DNA from: Capra hircus
Lineage: Eukaryota > Chordata > Mammalia > Artiodactyla > Bovidae
Length of the DNA stretch: 64,000 nucleotides
Reading direction: 5' to 3'
NCBI RefSeq assembly: GCF_001704415.2
Contig: NC_030811.1
Span: forward strand, 53,061,591 to 53,125,590
This document shows positions 21,985-34,100 of the stretch, in pieces. Every line of letters starts with the position of its first letter. The first letter of the stretch is position 1. A program made the translations under genes and the position numbers. The notes beneath the pieces were generated by a model that was given only the letters and a program-made list of their open reading frames with translations, had not been told where the DNA came from and ran no database searches.

Positions 21985-22150
21985 AGAATTCTATTTTTCC
22001 AAGATTTTATTATAAAACATTTTCAAACATATAGCAGATTTGAAAGAATTTCATATACACACCATTTAGATACTCTCATTAACACTTTACTCGTTTTCTT
22101 ACAGCTGCATCTCACTGCCCATCTATTAACCCACCTTATCTTTTTGACAC
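21985..22150. mobile_element. Ancient LINE-like fragment
   Basis: The run from 'attttattataaaacatttt' through 'cccatctattaacccacctt' resembles a decayed old L1-type repeat. Subfamily and orientation are not resolved. 21384-21984 holds nothing that I can name. Confidence 0.4.
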
Positions 22151-22214
22151 ATTTCAGAGTAAGATGGGGATGTCAGTATACTCCTCCCAAATTTTGTGTA
22201 AAATTGACATACAG

Positions 22215-22432
22215 TGGGATTCTCTGGTGGCTCAGACAGTAAAGAATCTGCCTGCAATGCAGGAGATGCCAGTTGATCCCTGGGTCAGGAAGATCCCCTG
22301 GAGAAGGAAATGGCAACCCACTCCAGTATTTTTGCCCGGAGAATCCCATGGACAGAGGAGCCTGGCGGGCTACAGTCCATGAAGTTGCAGAGTCGGACAT
22401 GACTTAGTGAGTGACTCAACAACAACAACAAC
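22215..22432 (+). mobile_element. Bov-tA SINE
   Basis: Full-length copy with tail (CAA)n. Box B is damaged (CAGTTGATCCC). No clear target-site duplication. Confidence 0.92.
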
Positions 22433-22606
22433 CAGGTCATACAATTGTTAAGTGGGGGAAGTAGCTAGAACCCTGGCTTCTGATGTGAACACTAGTGTTT
22501 TAAATAAAATTCCAGTACTTTCACAATAATTTCTTACTGTGAAGGGAACTTTACAGCTTGGTCACAGAATGTTTCACCCATCTCTCCACATACTTTTGAG
22601 ATAGTT

Positions 22607-22768
22607 AAGGACTATGAGGGAGAAGGAAATGGCAACCCACTCCAGTATTCTTGCCTGGAGAATCCCAGGGACCGGGGAGCGTGGTGGGCTGCCGTCTATG
22701 GGGTTGCACAGAGTCCGACATGACTGAAGCGACTTAGCAGCAGCAGCAGCAGCAGCAAGGACTATGAG
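22607..22768 (+). mobile_element. 5'-truncated Bov-tA SINE with 12-bp duplication
   Basis: Body 22619-22756, beginning at GGAGAAGGAAATGGC and so lacking the tRNA-like head; the tail is (CAG)n. AAGGACTATGAG is repeated exactly at 22607-22618 and 22757-22768. Confidence 0.95.
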
Positions 22769-23261
22769 ATGGACTTACCCCTCATTGGCCTTTGGAGACA
22801 ACTGCTTCATGCTACCCTCCACCAGCAGTCAGCTGTGCCTTGCTGCTATGACAGCAATGCCCATCTACATTTGTGTTCCAGCTTGCATTTGGAAACCCAG
22901 CGTGTTCCCTTCTTTGTCACAGACCGAAAGTGAACACATCTGTGACAGGAGCCCATGCACGTGACCCTGGAGAAAGACTTCTGCTGCCCCCACGACCCCA
23001 GGCTAGAATTCTCCTCCTGTGGCTTCCCATCCAGTCCTCCAGCCTCGGCAGGAATCAGATGAGCGATTTTCATGCAACTTCAGCTCAGCTGAGGACACAA
23101 CGAAGTCGTGTTTATGACAAAACCCAGCTGCTTCAGCTGGAAATGAGTTTGGCAGCAATCGTCCAGAACAGTAAGAAACTGAATACTCAGGAGCTAAAGG
23201 TCATCCTGCCTCCCTCCCCAACCAGGGCTACTGCTACTGGAGGGCTAGCACAGTGCTTCAT
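22769..23261 (+). other. Intronic sequence with an unexplained open frame
   Basis: A 177-codon frame runs 22873-23406 on the plus strand, antisense to CPVL. Its middle (from DFHATSAQLRTQRS to SKKLNTQELK) has a protein-like composition, but I do not recognise it. The 3' end runs into a MIR element, and there are no convincing splice or initiation signals. Probably a chance frame; listed because it is the longest frame here outside LINE copies. Confidence 0.3.
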
Positions 23262-23465
23262 GGCCTGGGCTTGGGAGTCGGAGGACAAGAGCGTGACCAG
23301 AGGCACCGCAAACTGTATGACCTTGGGCAACTTAACATCTCTGTGTTTCAGTTTTCTTAACGGTACAACAGGGAATGAAATATTATGTCCTGTGATAGTT
23401 GTATAAGGAATTAAAGGGATGATATCCATGGAACACAGCACAGTGCCTGGCCTGGGATGGTTCTT
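23262..23465 (+). mobile_element. MIR SINE
   Basis: Near-complete MIR order: 'tgtatgaccttgggcaactt' core, 'tgtgtttcagttttctta', 'ggaattaaagggatgatat', 'cacagtgcctggcctgg'. Confidence 0.85.
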
Positions 23466-23932
23466 GAGAAATATTAGTTGTTGTAATTATTCTTCCAATA
23501 ATTATCTCTACTCAAAATGTAAGATCAAAATTCATGTAACCAACATAACTAACGTAGAACATCATGTTCCTACATTAGCATAAAAATCTTGGTTTAAGGG
23601 AGTTGTTAAAAACAGTCATTCTCAAACCTAAAGGGGAATAAAATTACCCAAGCTTGTTAAAGTAAATTGTTAGGTTCTCACCCTTAGACCTCCCAGTTCT
23701 GAAGGTCCCAGCCAGGGACTAAGAATTTGTACTTCTAACAATTGCACAGTAGTTCTGGTGCTGTTGGTCCAAAGAATACTCTTTGAGGACCTCTATTTAA
23801 AAGAACTTCCTATTTTGTGGCAGGTTGTTCTGTTTTTACATCAAGGGAAATCACAAAGAAAAATTTGTGTAACATCTACTAATGACCTCACCTTAGTGTA
23901 TTTTTTTCTAATCATCTGCTCTCCTGCTGTTT

Positions 23933-24045
23933 ATACACACACACACAGACACACACACACCCTTCTACACACACACACACCCTTCTACACACACACACAC
24001 ACACACACCCTTCTACACACACACACACACACACACCCTTCTACA
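23933..24045. repeat. Composite (CA)n / CCTTCTA minisatellite
   Basis: Four CA runs, each closed by CCTTCTA. The CCTTCTA starts are at 23961, 23981, 24009 and 24037, so the spacing is 20, 28 and 28. The unit is itself repeated, with CA number varying by four dinucleotides. Confidence 0.95.
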
Positions 24046-24984
24046 TCCATGATAATCAAGTAGCCAAGAAGAGATGACAGTGACAGGGGTTAGGTGTTAC
24101 AATTCTTATTCTCAGTGACTTGCCTGATCCTTGATCCAGTTCTGAGCTGCCATACGTAATGACCAAATGACATCATAAATGGTGTCATTAAGATTGGAAA
24201 GAAAAGCTCATTTAAGAACAAAGTCTTTTTCACATGCCACAAAATTCTCAAAGTATGTTCTCTAGCAGATTCCCATATAGTATTTTCCTGAAGTTAACCT
24301 CAAAAATGAATTTATGAGTGCTGAAAAAATAAACCACTCTGTTGTAATAGCCACGCCACTCACCACTCACAAATCAAGGACACAAACCACTCCAGAGTTT
24401 TTAGAGGTGTGTATGTGACAGGGCCATGATTATATATTTAAATGTGACCAGACTAATCTTGAGGCTCCCTGGATAGAAATGGTCTCATCACCAGAAACTG
24501 GATGTTTTGGGTGCTTTCACATTAGAACTGAAACTGCTAAACTCATGTGTTCCAGAGGTCATGAATTTTAAAAGGGTTATACAAAACACTTTAAAGCTTC
24601 ATTCCACTTTATGTGTTAGAAAAGAATATGATTCTCCATGGAACTAGAAACATGGACCGGGCAATAAAGATTTCTCAACTGTGCCTTTTGAGATGAAATA
24701 TAAGGGGAAATTCACAATGGGTGTGTTGACACAGATGTGTCGTGGGAGACTTCAAGGGGGGTCAAGGAGGAGCAGATCACTGGACAGACAATGGTGAGTG
24801 GGGAGGGGGAAAGAGATGCAGGAAAGACAGGAAACTGTGTTCAGAACGAGTGGGGCATGAAACTGCATTGCACATGCAAGAATCTGAAAGGAGTTCCGGT
24901 TATGAGGAATTAGAAGGAAAGCAGAAGGAGCAGCTGAACAGGTAAACCCCATATGACATGCTGCTGGGATCCACCGACCTTTTC
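24046..24984. other. Intronic sequence, nothing recognised
   Basis: No exon or named repeat. Opposed frames at 24742-24952 lack motifs. Confidence 0.4.
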
Positions 24985-25250
24985 ATACAGGATTTGTGTG
25001 TGTGTGTTAAAATACACATAACATAAAATTATCACTCTAACCATTTTACTATGAACAATTCAGTAACGTTTAATATATTCACAATGTTGAGCAACCATCA
25101 CCATTATCCAGCTGCAGAATATTTTCATCACTGCAAAGGAAACCTGTACCCATTAGCAATCACTTTCCATTCCTGTCTCCCTGCCAGTCTCTGACAATCA
25201 CTAACCTACTTTTTGTTTCTATGTTTTTGTTGCCTATTCTGGGTATATCC
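24985..25250. mobile_element. Ancient L1M-type fragment
   Basis: The sequence 'taaaatacacataacataaa', then 'gttgagcaaccatcaccatt', then 'ctgtacccattagcaatcac' matches a widespread decayed mammalian L1 tail segment. I have not fixed the strand. Confidence 0.6.
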
Positions 25251-25722
25251 TTGAGAGGTTTAAGCAGAATAGTGATATGCTCAGATCTGCATTAAAGGAA
25301 GATGACTTCATAGCCACTGAGGGGGCTGGTATGAAGAAAATGATACTGGGGCAAGGAGGCAAGTTAGGAGACTAGCTGTTCAGGTGAGAAATGATGTGAA
25401 GCAGAGATGGTAAGAAGGCGAGAGAAGAGGGACGTTGGGGTTGAACCTGAAAAATTAGTGATTAATCAGGAATAAAGTTAAGTGGAAAACTCTCCCTGCT
25501 CCCCAACACATGAACATCCTTCCCATTCCAGGCTTCTGAAACATGGAGCTTGGTTATTAACCAAGAGGCACATGGCCAAAGCAGGTCAGGAGGCAGGTGA
25601 AAGAGGACAGATTTCTTTTTTTTGGATGACTGTGGCTGTGTGCCAATGAAACTGGACACTGAAATTAGAACTTCATACAACTGTTATGTGAAACAAAAAT
25701 CATATTCTTTTTTTTCAAACAT
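25251..25722. mobile_element. Possible old interspersed repeat, then unassigned sequence
   Basis: 25251-25450 shows phrases such as 'agtgatatgctcagatctgc' that recur in an old mammalian repeat; the family is unresolved. 25451-25722 holds nothing that I can name. Confidence 0.3.
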
Positions 25723-25992
25723 TGCTGCTGCTGCTGCTGCTAAGTCGCTTCAGTCGTGTCCGACTCTGTGCAACCCCATAGACAGCAGCCCACCAGGCTC
25801 CCCCGTCCCTGGGATTCTCCAGGCAAGAACACTGGAGTGGGTTGCCATTTCCTTCTCCAATGCATGAAAGTGAAAAGTGAAAGTGAAGTCGCTCAGTCGT
25901 GTCCAACTCTTAGCAACCCCATGAACTGCAGCCCACCAGGCTCCTCTGTCCATGGGATTTTCCAGGCAAGAGTACTGGAGTGGGGTGCCATT
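25723..25992 (-). mobile_element. BOVA2 SINE (dimeric Bov-A)
   Basis: Reverse copy with (GCT)n at the left, then two Bov-A units joined by the 'gaaagtgaaaagtgaaagtg' linker near 25865-25885. Lacks the tRNA-derived part. Closely similar to the copy at 46988-47258. Confidence 0.92.
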
Positions 25993-26144
25993 TGGCTTGT
26001 GTGCCACAGGCAGAGAGGCAGAGTTGGCCAACCCTGGCTTTAGAACACATCTTCCTGACATCACCATGAGGCAAGTGGCTAACATCACCCTCACCACTTC
26101 ATGCAGTAGAGCGTGAGAATCTGAGAGTTCATCCAGATTAGTTT

Positions 26145-26250
26145 CCCTCTCCTCCGATTCACAGAGGAGGTTTTGGTGCCTGACTTCAGGCCATACAGCT
26201 TGTGAGTGACAGTGTCAGGCTGGAGCTTGGGTATCTTGATTTAAGTCTTA
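26145..26250 (-). mobile_element. MIR SINE fragment
   Basis: Reverse MIR core: 'cacagaggaggttttggtgc', 'ccatacagcttgtgagtgac', then a 'ggagcttgggtatc' part. Confidence 0.55.
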
Positions 26251-26436
26251 CCTACCTTCTCCCACTCGATTCCAAAAATCAAAATTTAAGATTTCATCTA
26301 CAGCCACAAAGTCCTTCTGCCATTTCTCATCAGCAGTTCATCATTTTTTTTTCACTTTAAGGGAATTTATTCTAATAAATACCTTAAAATTAAGGATTAA
26401 GCTCAAGTTATACAGAGAATTATTATTTTCAAAAAT

Positions 26437-26459
26437 TATTTATTTATTTATTTATTTTA
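26437..26459. repeat. (ATTT)n tract
   Basis: About five ATTT units. The surrounding 26251-26873 shows no other recognisable element. Confidence 0.8.
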
Positions 26460-26874
26460 AAGAGGACAGATTTCTAGTTCTTGTTTTCTACTACAGATTC
26501 ATGGAGACACTCAAGATCATCTTGTTTGTTTCTGACTTACATTAAAGTTCTTTTATTATTTTTATTCCATTCCACATTTACAAATGCTTACCTTTTCACT
26601 TTCAGACATGAACCCTGAGTATAAGTTAAATAAATAGGCATTCAAATAAAATGTATACTAAAAAGAAAAGGTACTTGGGAATAAGAATAAAAAATAAGCC
26701 AAAGCTTGCTAGCAGCCACCTCATAACAAAAGAGTGAGGCAAATCACTTTCAATACAAGAAAAAAAGCCAAGATCGAGGCTCAGTGTTGCTCCCACAACA
26801 CTCTGGGAAGACTCCTTCACATTTACCACTGTAAGTTCTACTATAGCAAATGATTATGGAGGCAAAAAGGTGCT

Positions 26875-26938
26875 TTGCTGCTGCTGCTGCTGCTAAGTCG
26901 CTTTAGTCGTGTCCGACTCTGTGCAACCCCATAGACGG
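26875..26938 (-). mobile_element. BOVA2/Bov-A fragment
   Basis: Only the 3'-most 64 bases: (GCT)n, then AAGTCGCTTTAGTCGTGTCC to ATAGACGGC. A severely 5'-truncated insertion. Confidence 0.85.
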
Positions 26939-27161
26939 CTTTAGCTGACCTAAGTGTAGCCACAGCAGCGGCATCATTTCTAGAGTAGTCAATACATAAC
27001 TTTGGTGCTAGCTTACAGTCCCAAGGTGCTTTCCAGGTGCACCATCTAACTTAATCAATTGAAACAAAATCATAATTTAGGATTTCCACTTTTCATTATG
27101 ACATTAATAGCATGTGCCAAACCAATGCCACTATTAAAAACAACAATAAAAACTTAAGGTC

Positions 27162-27290
27162 ATGGAATCATGAGTCAGCACATCTAGGTTTGAGCCTAGT
27201 TCTGTGACTTGGGCACAATGACTTAATTATCCCTATTTTCCCATCTGTAAAATGGAGATAGGAATTAAGGTAACCAGTTGTCTCAATTTA
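27162..27290 (+). mobile_element. MIR SINE
   Basis: 'gtttgagcctagttctgtga', 'cttgggcacaatgactta' and 'cccatctgtaaaatggagat' are in MIR order. A possible tail piece at 27385-27450 is separated by about 95 unrelated bases. Confidence 0.7.
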
Positions 27291-27450
27291 CCCAGGACTG
27301 AGAAGTTATTAGGAGCATAGAACCTTTAGTGCTAATGCTGAAATCTGTAATGGTTAGTCACCATAAGAAAAGTAACCTTTCTGTGAGAATTCAGAGAAAC
27401 AGTGCATATAAAATATCCCATGGCACTCAGTCCACAGATGCATATTAAGC

Positions 27451-28682
27451 TCGTACCACGTAGCATATAGGCAAATAATAAGCACTTAGCCAGAGTGTCA
27501 TTATCTGAATTTTAATAGTCAACTGAGTATGTTTTCCTTTTAAGAGCAGAGAAAGATTAGAAGTTACTAAGAACTGTAAACTTTATTACTATACTTTTTC
27601 AGAAAGATAGATCACAATATTTTCTTTAGGAAGGGATATATTTCTCTTCCAGGCTTCTTTTATTTCCATGCTATCAATCCTTCCTTCCATGGGAAAGGGG
27701 GTCCCAATTAAAGTAAGGAAGCAACTTAAATAAGAAATCAAACCTTTGTCAATATGCTTACCTGTCTAGAGCAAACTGTATCCCTTAAGCCTGCCAACAC
27801 CAAGATCCATCCCATTCTTTCCCTCCACCCCCTTTCACCACATGCAATGCCAAACACCCTTTTCTCTCCACACAGAAATGTCAAGCAAGCAAGACCTTAC
27901 TTGTCTTAGCAGAATGGCAAAAAGCCACTGTCTTTTTTGCCTTTTAAGAACGCACTTTATAACACAGGATTTGATGCAGTTAAAAAGTACTCAGATTTTT
28001 ACTTCCTTCATGAAGTAAAAGTTTTTATACTTGATATCCACAAGGGAATAAAAAGCACAATCCAGTTCATTAATTACCTTCCTCAATATCGAACTTTATG
28101 AGCTACATACAGTCTGTAGTTTTCTTTTGGAGGAGAGACTGAGAGTGGAGGAGAGGGCAGAGGTTAGAGCAGCAAACGCTCTCTGCCAGGAGTGGTGTGA
28201 GGACTTAGATCCTGACGCACTGTCTGCTGGGTAACATGGAAACAAGGGCCAGCCAACTTGCCAAAATCTGGCTTCCTGCAAACAGCAGCGCGGGTTGGCT
28301 CCAGCAGTGGTGCGCTGAAGTTCTTTTCCACTGGCTGAGGAGATTGGATTAATAAGCACATTGCTGATCTACTTCACATTCAGAGACATCATGTTGGTAC
28401 CCTGAAATCAGCCATGGTGGGACAGCTTACACCATGGAAATCAGCAAGCACTAGAGATCCGGGTCTCCCTTCCTCTCCAAGCTAGTTTACCTCAGACCAC
28501 TGGTTCTCTGATACTTTGACTCTCCTGGGGAAACATGAAATCTTAGGCCATTCTTTCTCTTTCCCAAAGCAAAAGAAATATTCATTCAAATACGTAAATT
28601 ATAAGGCCCAAATCTCTGAAACCTTGGCTCAGGATATCAGATGGGCTGGGTTTCAAATATTTGCAAGAAGGTAAGAATATTA
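27451..28682. other. Intronic sequence, nothing recognised
   Basis: Mostly unique-looking. A GC-richer patch at 28090-28360 has open frames on the minus strand but no homology that I can see. Confidence 0.4.
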
Positions 28683-29118
28683 ATGGACTTTCCTGGTGGC
28701 CCAGTGGTAAAGAATCTGTCTGCTAATGCAGGAGATGCGGGTTTGAGCCCTCGGTTGGGAAGATCCTCTGGAAAAGGAAATGGCAACCCACTCCAGTATT
28801 CCTACCTGGGGAATCCCATGGACAGAGGAACCTGGTGGGCCACAGTCTGAAGTGAAGTGAAGTGAAGTCACTCAGTCGTGTCCGACTCCTTGTGACCCCA
28901 TGGACTGTAGCCTACCAGGCTCCTCCCTCCATGGGATTCTCCAGGCAAGAGTACTGAAGTGGGTTGCCATTTCCTTCTCCAGGGGATCTTCCCAACCCAG
29001 GGATCGAACCTAGGTCTCCTGCATTCCAGGCAGATGCTTTAACCTCTGAGCCACCAGGGAAGCCTATGAGGTTGCAAAAAGAGTCAGACATGACTTAGCG
29101 ACTGAACAACAACAATAT
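28683..29118 (+). mobile_element. Bov-tA SINE interrupted by an inverted Bov-tA
   Basis: The plus-strand host SINE has its 5' part at 28683-28848 and its 3' end at 29065-29118 ('ggttgcaaaaagagtcagac', then a CAA tail). Joined, they make one copy in the expected order, so the inner element arrived later. Left and right break points share at most two bases, so no normal target-site duplication is evident. Confidence 0.9.
28849..29064 (-). mobile_element. Bov-tA SINE nested in another, opposite strand
   Basis: Complete reverse copy with a GAAGT-repeat tail at the left and GAGCCACCAGGGAAGCC at the right. It forms a long inverted repeat with the host SINE (head-to-head pairing of about 150 bases), so an RNA from this intron could fold into an extended duplex. 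Confidence 0.92.
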
Positions 29119-30214
29119 TAATATTTGCCTGCTTCCAATCTACACCATCTTTACTGATAAACCAAAGAGTGCAGGCAAAAATAGTGCCCTTAGTCCAGCT
29201 GACAACGCAGCAATATCGCAACACAACCTTATTTTGTTCCTTCATTTCTCTACCCACTCTAAACTGTACCATGTTGGCTCCATTTAATATTCCCATAAGC
29301 AACTTGGTTCCTATAAGCAACCAGATAAGTAAATCTGGTTACACTTCAAATTAAAACAACAAAAAGTTACTGTTTAAAAAGCAAACCCCAATTCCCTTTG
29401 TTCCTCAAATATCATTAATTTTTAAAACCCATTCTCCATGTGTGGATAATACTTTAAATGTTAGCCTTCTTAGTATTTATTCACTTTCCATAATGAAATG
29501 GTTCTCTGTTAAATTTCAATAGGTTATTAAAAATAAAAAACAACTTAGCTAAGAGAAAATTATGCATCATTGCTTAGCTGTTATACCTCAGCAAATAGAT
29601 CTGCTATCCAATTTATATTTTAGATAACACAATAAATTAGCACCCTGAGTATTAACTAAGTGCATATTTGGGTAGCTTAATTTAGAAGCATTCTTTTTAT
29701 GCTAATCAGTCCTCTCTAATGAAATAGAATCACATGAACTAAACCGACTCTTGGCAAATAGTCAGAGTAAAATTGGGAGTTGCTATTGTTTATTATTTCC
29801 TTTGTTTTCAGGAAGCAAGCTCTGTGTGTGTGTGTTTTTTTTAAGAAAAGGGAAAAAAAATCATCAAATACCGAGAATTCAGTTTTTTTTGGAGAGGACA
29901 CACTAGTCAGCCACTGAGATAATGAAACTTCTACAACTCCTTCCATAAATTTTTGTTTCCCAGAATATTTTTCCGTTTTTCTTTTATGTAACACAGAAAG
30001 GAAATAGTCTTCGGTGGACATAAACAATGCATCCTTTCGCTTGATGGGAATTGTTTTGAACTATTCATTATCTCAGCATGTCTAGTCTATTTCCTAGAAG
30101 AAATTCTGGTGTGTACAAGTGGTGAGCCACTACTACATTCCTTGAGAACTGTAGTATTTGAATACACACAGTAGTGAGAGGGGTGTGGGCATAAGGTAGG
30201 GGCCAACTTGATTT
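29119..30214. other. AT-rich intronic sequence
   Basis: No named element. A short TG run followed by Ts lies at 29822-29841. Confidence 0.4.
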
Positions 30215-30820
30215 TAATTCTAATTCACTGAAATTTCCTGGGTGCTAGGAACTGTGCTAAGGGGCTTGCTACAAACATAAATCAGATATCATTCCTGTCC
30301 TCAAGGAGCTCCATGTCAAATAGGGGAGAAAGGTAAATGAAACCCCAGGGGGGTGCCTGCAACAGGAGCTGTACATAGAGATGCAGAAAAGGAGGAATTC
30401 TGGGAGAAGGGCTTCCTAGAGGTGATACTGGCGTTTAGCTCTGAAAAGCAAATGGGGGTTTTCCAGGCAGTTGGAGGAGGAAGAAGGGCCTGGTATGAAA
30501 AGCAGAGGGAATCCCATGGGAATTACTGGCTGACAAAATAGTAAGGTGTGTTTGGGGAACTATAACATGTTTTGCTTTGTTTTTCAGGATTCTAATTAAG
30601 AAAGAGGGAGAGTGAGAATCCAGGTTGGGGAAGGAAGCAGAGGCCAGATCAAGTAGCCTTACTTATGTGTGTATAGGGTTTGGACTTCATTCTTCACGGA
30701 GTTAGTGAGAGATTTTAGACAAGGATAAAACTGGATTGGACTTACATTCTGGAAAAAGCACAAAGAGAAGGGTAGGTTGGAGAGGAAGAATACTAGTTAA
30801 GACCAGCTAAGGAGGCTATT
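30215..30820. mobile_element. Possible old interspersed repeat
   Basis: 'gctaggaactgtgctaaggg', 'attcctgtcctcaaggagct' and 'agaggccagatcaag...' to 'gtttggacttcattcttc' are phrases of common old mammalian repeats; the family is unresolved. 30821-31148 holds nothing that I can name. Confidence 0.4.
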
Positions 30821-31148
30821 TTAAAAGGAAAAAGTTTAAAAAACAAGTTAAAACACATATTCAGAGTGTTCCTGAACAGCATCTTTCAAAATTTGTGCCT
30901 TTTCTTAAAACACCACAAAGCAAAAACTGTTTCACTTAAGAAATCATAACGTAGTATAGCCAATTTTTTTATGTCCTCCAAAATGTTGTATGTTTTCTAA
31001 TTGGTTTGTATAAAATTAGTGTTTTTCAAGTAGTTCTTTGTGGTTTCTGTGTCAAGCACTAGGAAGTGAGTAAAATCAAGTCAGTGAGAAGGGTACTATA
31101 AACCAAATGCAAGAAAGGCTAGCTAAGGAACAGGGTGAGTCATATTTG

Positions 31149-34100
31149 CCAATAGCTATTCTTTTTTTGTTGTTTGTTTATAGCTTCTTTTGATTTTTTT
31201 TTTTTTACTTTATTTTACTTTACAATACTGTATTGGTTTTGCCATACATTGACATGAATCCACCATGGGTGTACATGCGTTCCCAAACATGAACCCCCCT
31301 CCCACCTCCCTCCCCATAACATCTCTCTGGGTCATCACCGTGCACCAGCCCCAAGCATGCTGTATCCTGCATCGGACATAGACTGGTGATTTGATTCTTA
31401 CATGATATTATACATGTTTCAATGCCATTTTCCCAAATCATCCCACCCTCTCCCTCTCCCTCTGAATCCAAAAGTCCGTTATACATATCTGTGTCTTTTT
31501 TGCTGTCTTGCATACAGGGTCGTCATTGCCATCTTTCTAAATTCCATATATATATGTTAGTATACTGTATTGGTGTTTTTCTTTCTGGCTTACTTCACTC
31601 TGTATAATCGGCTCCAGTTTCATCCATCTCATCAGAACTGATTCAAATGTATTCTTTTTAACAGCTGAGTAATACTCCATTGTGTATACGTACCACAGCT
31701 TTCTTATCCATTCATCTGCTGATGGACATCTAGGTTGTTTCCATGTCCTGGCTATTATACACGGTGCTGTGATGAACATTGGGGTACATGTGCCTCTTTC
31801 AATTCTGGTTTCCTCAGTGTGTATGCCCAGGAGTGGGATTGCTGGGTCATAAGGCAGTTCTATTTGCAATTTTTTAAGGAATCTCCACACTGTTCTCCAT
31901 AGTGGCTGTACTAGTTTGCATTCCCACCAACAGTGTAGGAGGGTTCCCTTTTCTCCACACCCTCTCCAGCATTTATTGCTTGCAGATTTTTGGATTGCAG
32001 ACATTCTGACTGGTGTGAAGTGGTACCTCATTGTGGTTTTGATTTGCATTTCTCTAATAATGAGTGATGTTGAGCATCTTTTCATGTGTTTGTTAGCCAT
32101 CTGTATGTCTTCTTTGGAGAAATGTCTATTTAGTTCTTTGGCCCATTTTTTGATTGGGTCGTTTATTTTTCTGGAATTGAGCTGCATAAATTGCTTGTAT
32201 ATTTTTGAGATTAGTTGTTTGTCAGTTGCTTCATATGCTATTATTTTCTCCCATTCCGAAGGCTGTCTTTTCACCTTGCTTATATTTTCCTTTGTTGTGC
32301 AGAAGCTTTTAATTTTAATTAGATCCCACTTGTTTATTTTTGCTTTTATTTCCAGAATTCTGGGGGGTGGATCATAGAGGATCCTGCTGTGATTTATGTC
32401 GGAGAGTGTTTTGCCTATGTTCTCCTCTAGGAGTTTTATAGTTTCTGTTCTTACATTTAGATCTTTAATCCATTTTGAGTTTATTTTCGTGTGCGGTGTT
32501 AGAAAGTGATCTAGTTTCATTCTTTTACAAGTGGTTGACTAGTTTTCCCAGCACCACTTATTAAAGAGATTGTCTTTACTCCATTGTATATTCTTGCCTC
32601 CTTTGTCAAAGATAAGGTGTCCATATGTGTGTGGATTTATCTCTGGGCTTTCTATTTTGTTCCATTGATCTATATTTCTGTCTTTGTGCCAGTACCATAC
32701 TGTCTTGATGACTATGGCTTTGTAGTAGAGCCTGAAGTCAGGCAAGTTGATTCCTCCAATTCCATTCTTCTTTCTCAAGATTGCTTTGGCTATTCGAGGT
32801 TTTTTGTATTTCCATACAAATCTTGAAATGATTTGTTCTAGTTCTGTGAAAAATATCGCTGGTAGCTTGATAGGGATTGCATTGAATTTGTAAATTGCTT
32901 TGGGTAGTATACTCATTTTCACTATATTGATTCTTCTGATCCATGACCATGGTATATTTCTCCATCTATTAGTGTCCTCTTTGATTTCTTTCATCAGTGT
33001 TTTATAGTTTTCTATATATAGGTCTTTAGTTTCTTTAGGTAGATATATTCCTAAGTATTTTATTCTTTTCGTTGCAATGGTGAATGGAATTGTTTCCTTA
33101 ATTTCTTTTTCTACTTTCTCATTATTAGTGTATAGGAATGCAAGGGATTTCTGAATGTTGATTTTATATCCTGCAACTTTACTATATTCATTAATTAGCT
33201 CTAGTAATTTTCTGGTGGAGTGTTTAGGGTTTTCTATGTAGAGGATCATGTCATCTGCAAACAGTGAAAGTTTTACTTCTTCTTTTCCAATTTGGATTCC
33301 TTTTATTTCTTTTTCTGCTCTGATTGCTGTGGCCAAAACTTCCAGAACTATGTTGAATAGTAGCGGTGAAAGTGGGCACCCTTGTCTTGTTCCTGACTTT
33401 AGGGGAAATGCTTTCAATTTTTCACCATTGAGGATAATGTTTGCTGTGGGTTTGTCATATATAGCTTTTATTATGTTGAGGTATGTTCCTTCTATTCCTG
33501 CTTTCTGGAGAGTTTTTATCATAAATGGATGTTGAATTTTGTATTAGGCCTTCTCTGCATCTATTGAGATAATCATATGGCTTTTATTTTTCAATTTGTT
33601 GATGTGGTGAATTACATTGATTGATCTTCAGATACTGAAGAATCCTTGCATCCCTGGGATAAAGCCCACTTGGTCATGGTGTATGATCTTTTTAATGTGT
33701 TGTTGGATTCTGATTGCTAGAATTTTGTTGAGGATTTTTGCATCTATGTTCATCAGTGATATTGGCCTGTAGTTTTCTTTTTTTGTGACATCTTTGTCAG
33801 GTTTTGGTATTAGGGTGATGGTGGCCTCATAGAATGAGTTTGGAAGTTTACCTTCCTCTGCAATTTTCTGGAAGAGTTTCAGTAGGATAGGTGTTAGCTC
33901 TTCTCTAAATTTTTGGTAGAATTCAGCTGTGAAGCCATCTGGATCTGGGTTTTTGTTTGCTGGAAGATTTCTAATTACAGTTTCAATTTCTGTGCTTGTG
34001 ATGGGTCTGTTAAGATTTTCTATTTCTTCCTGGTTCAGTTTTGGAAAATTGTACTTTTCTAAGAATTTGTCCATTTCTTCCACGTTGTCCATTTTATTGG

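Noticed and set aside
22873..23406. Calling the 177-codon frame a gene
   Set aside because: No homology that I recognise, no splice or start context, and a MIR at its end. Kept only as an observation.
23933..24045. CRISPR-like array
   Set aside because: Spacers are plain CA runs; this is a eukaryotic simple-sequence repeat.
31916..32377. 153-codon hydrophobic plus-strand frame resembling a membrane protein
   Set aside because: Antisense shadow of L1 ORF2.
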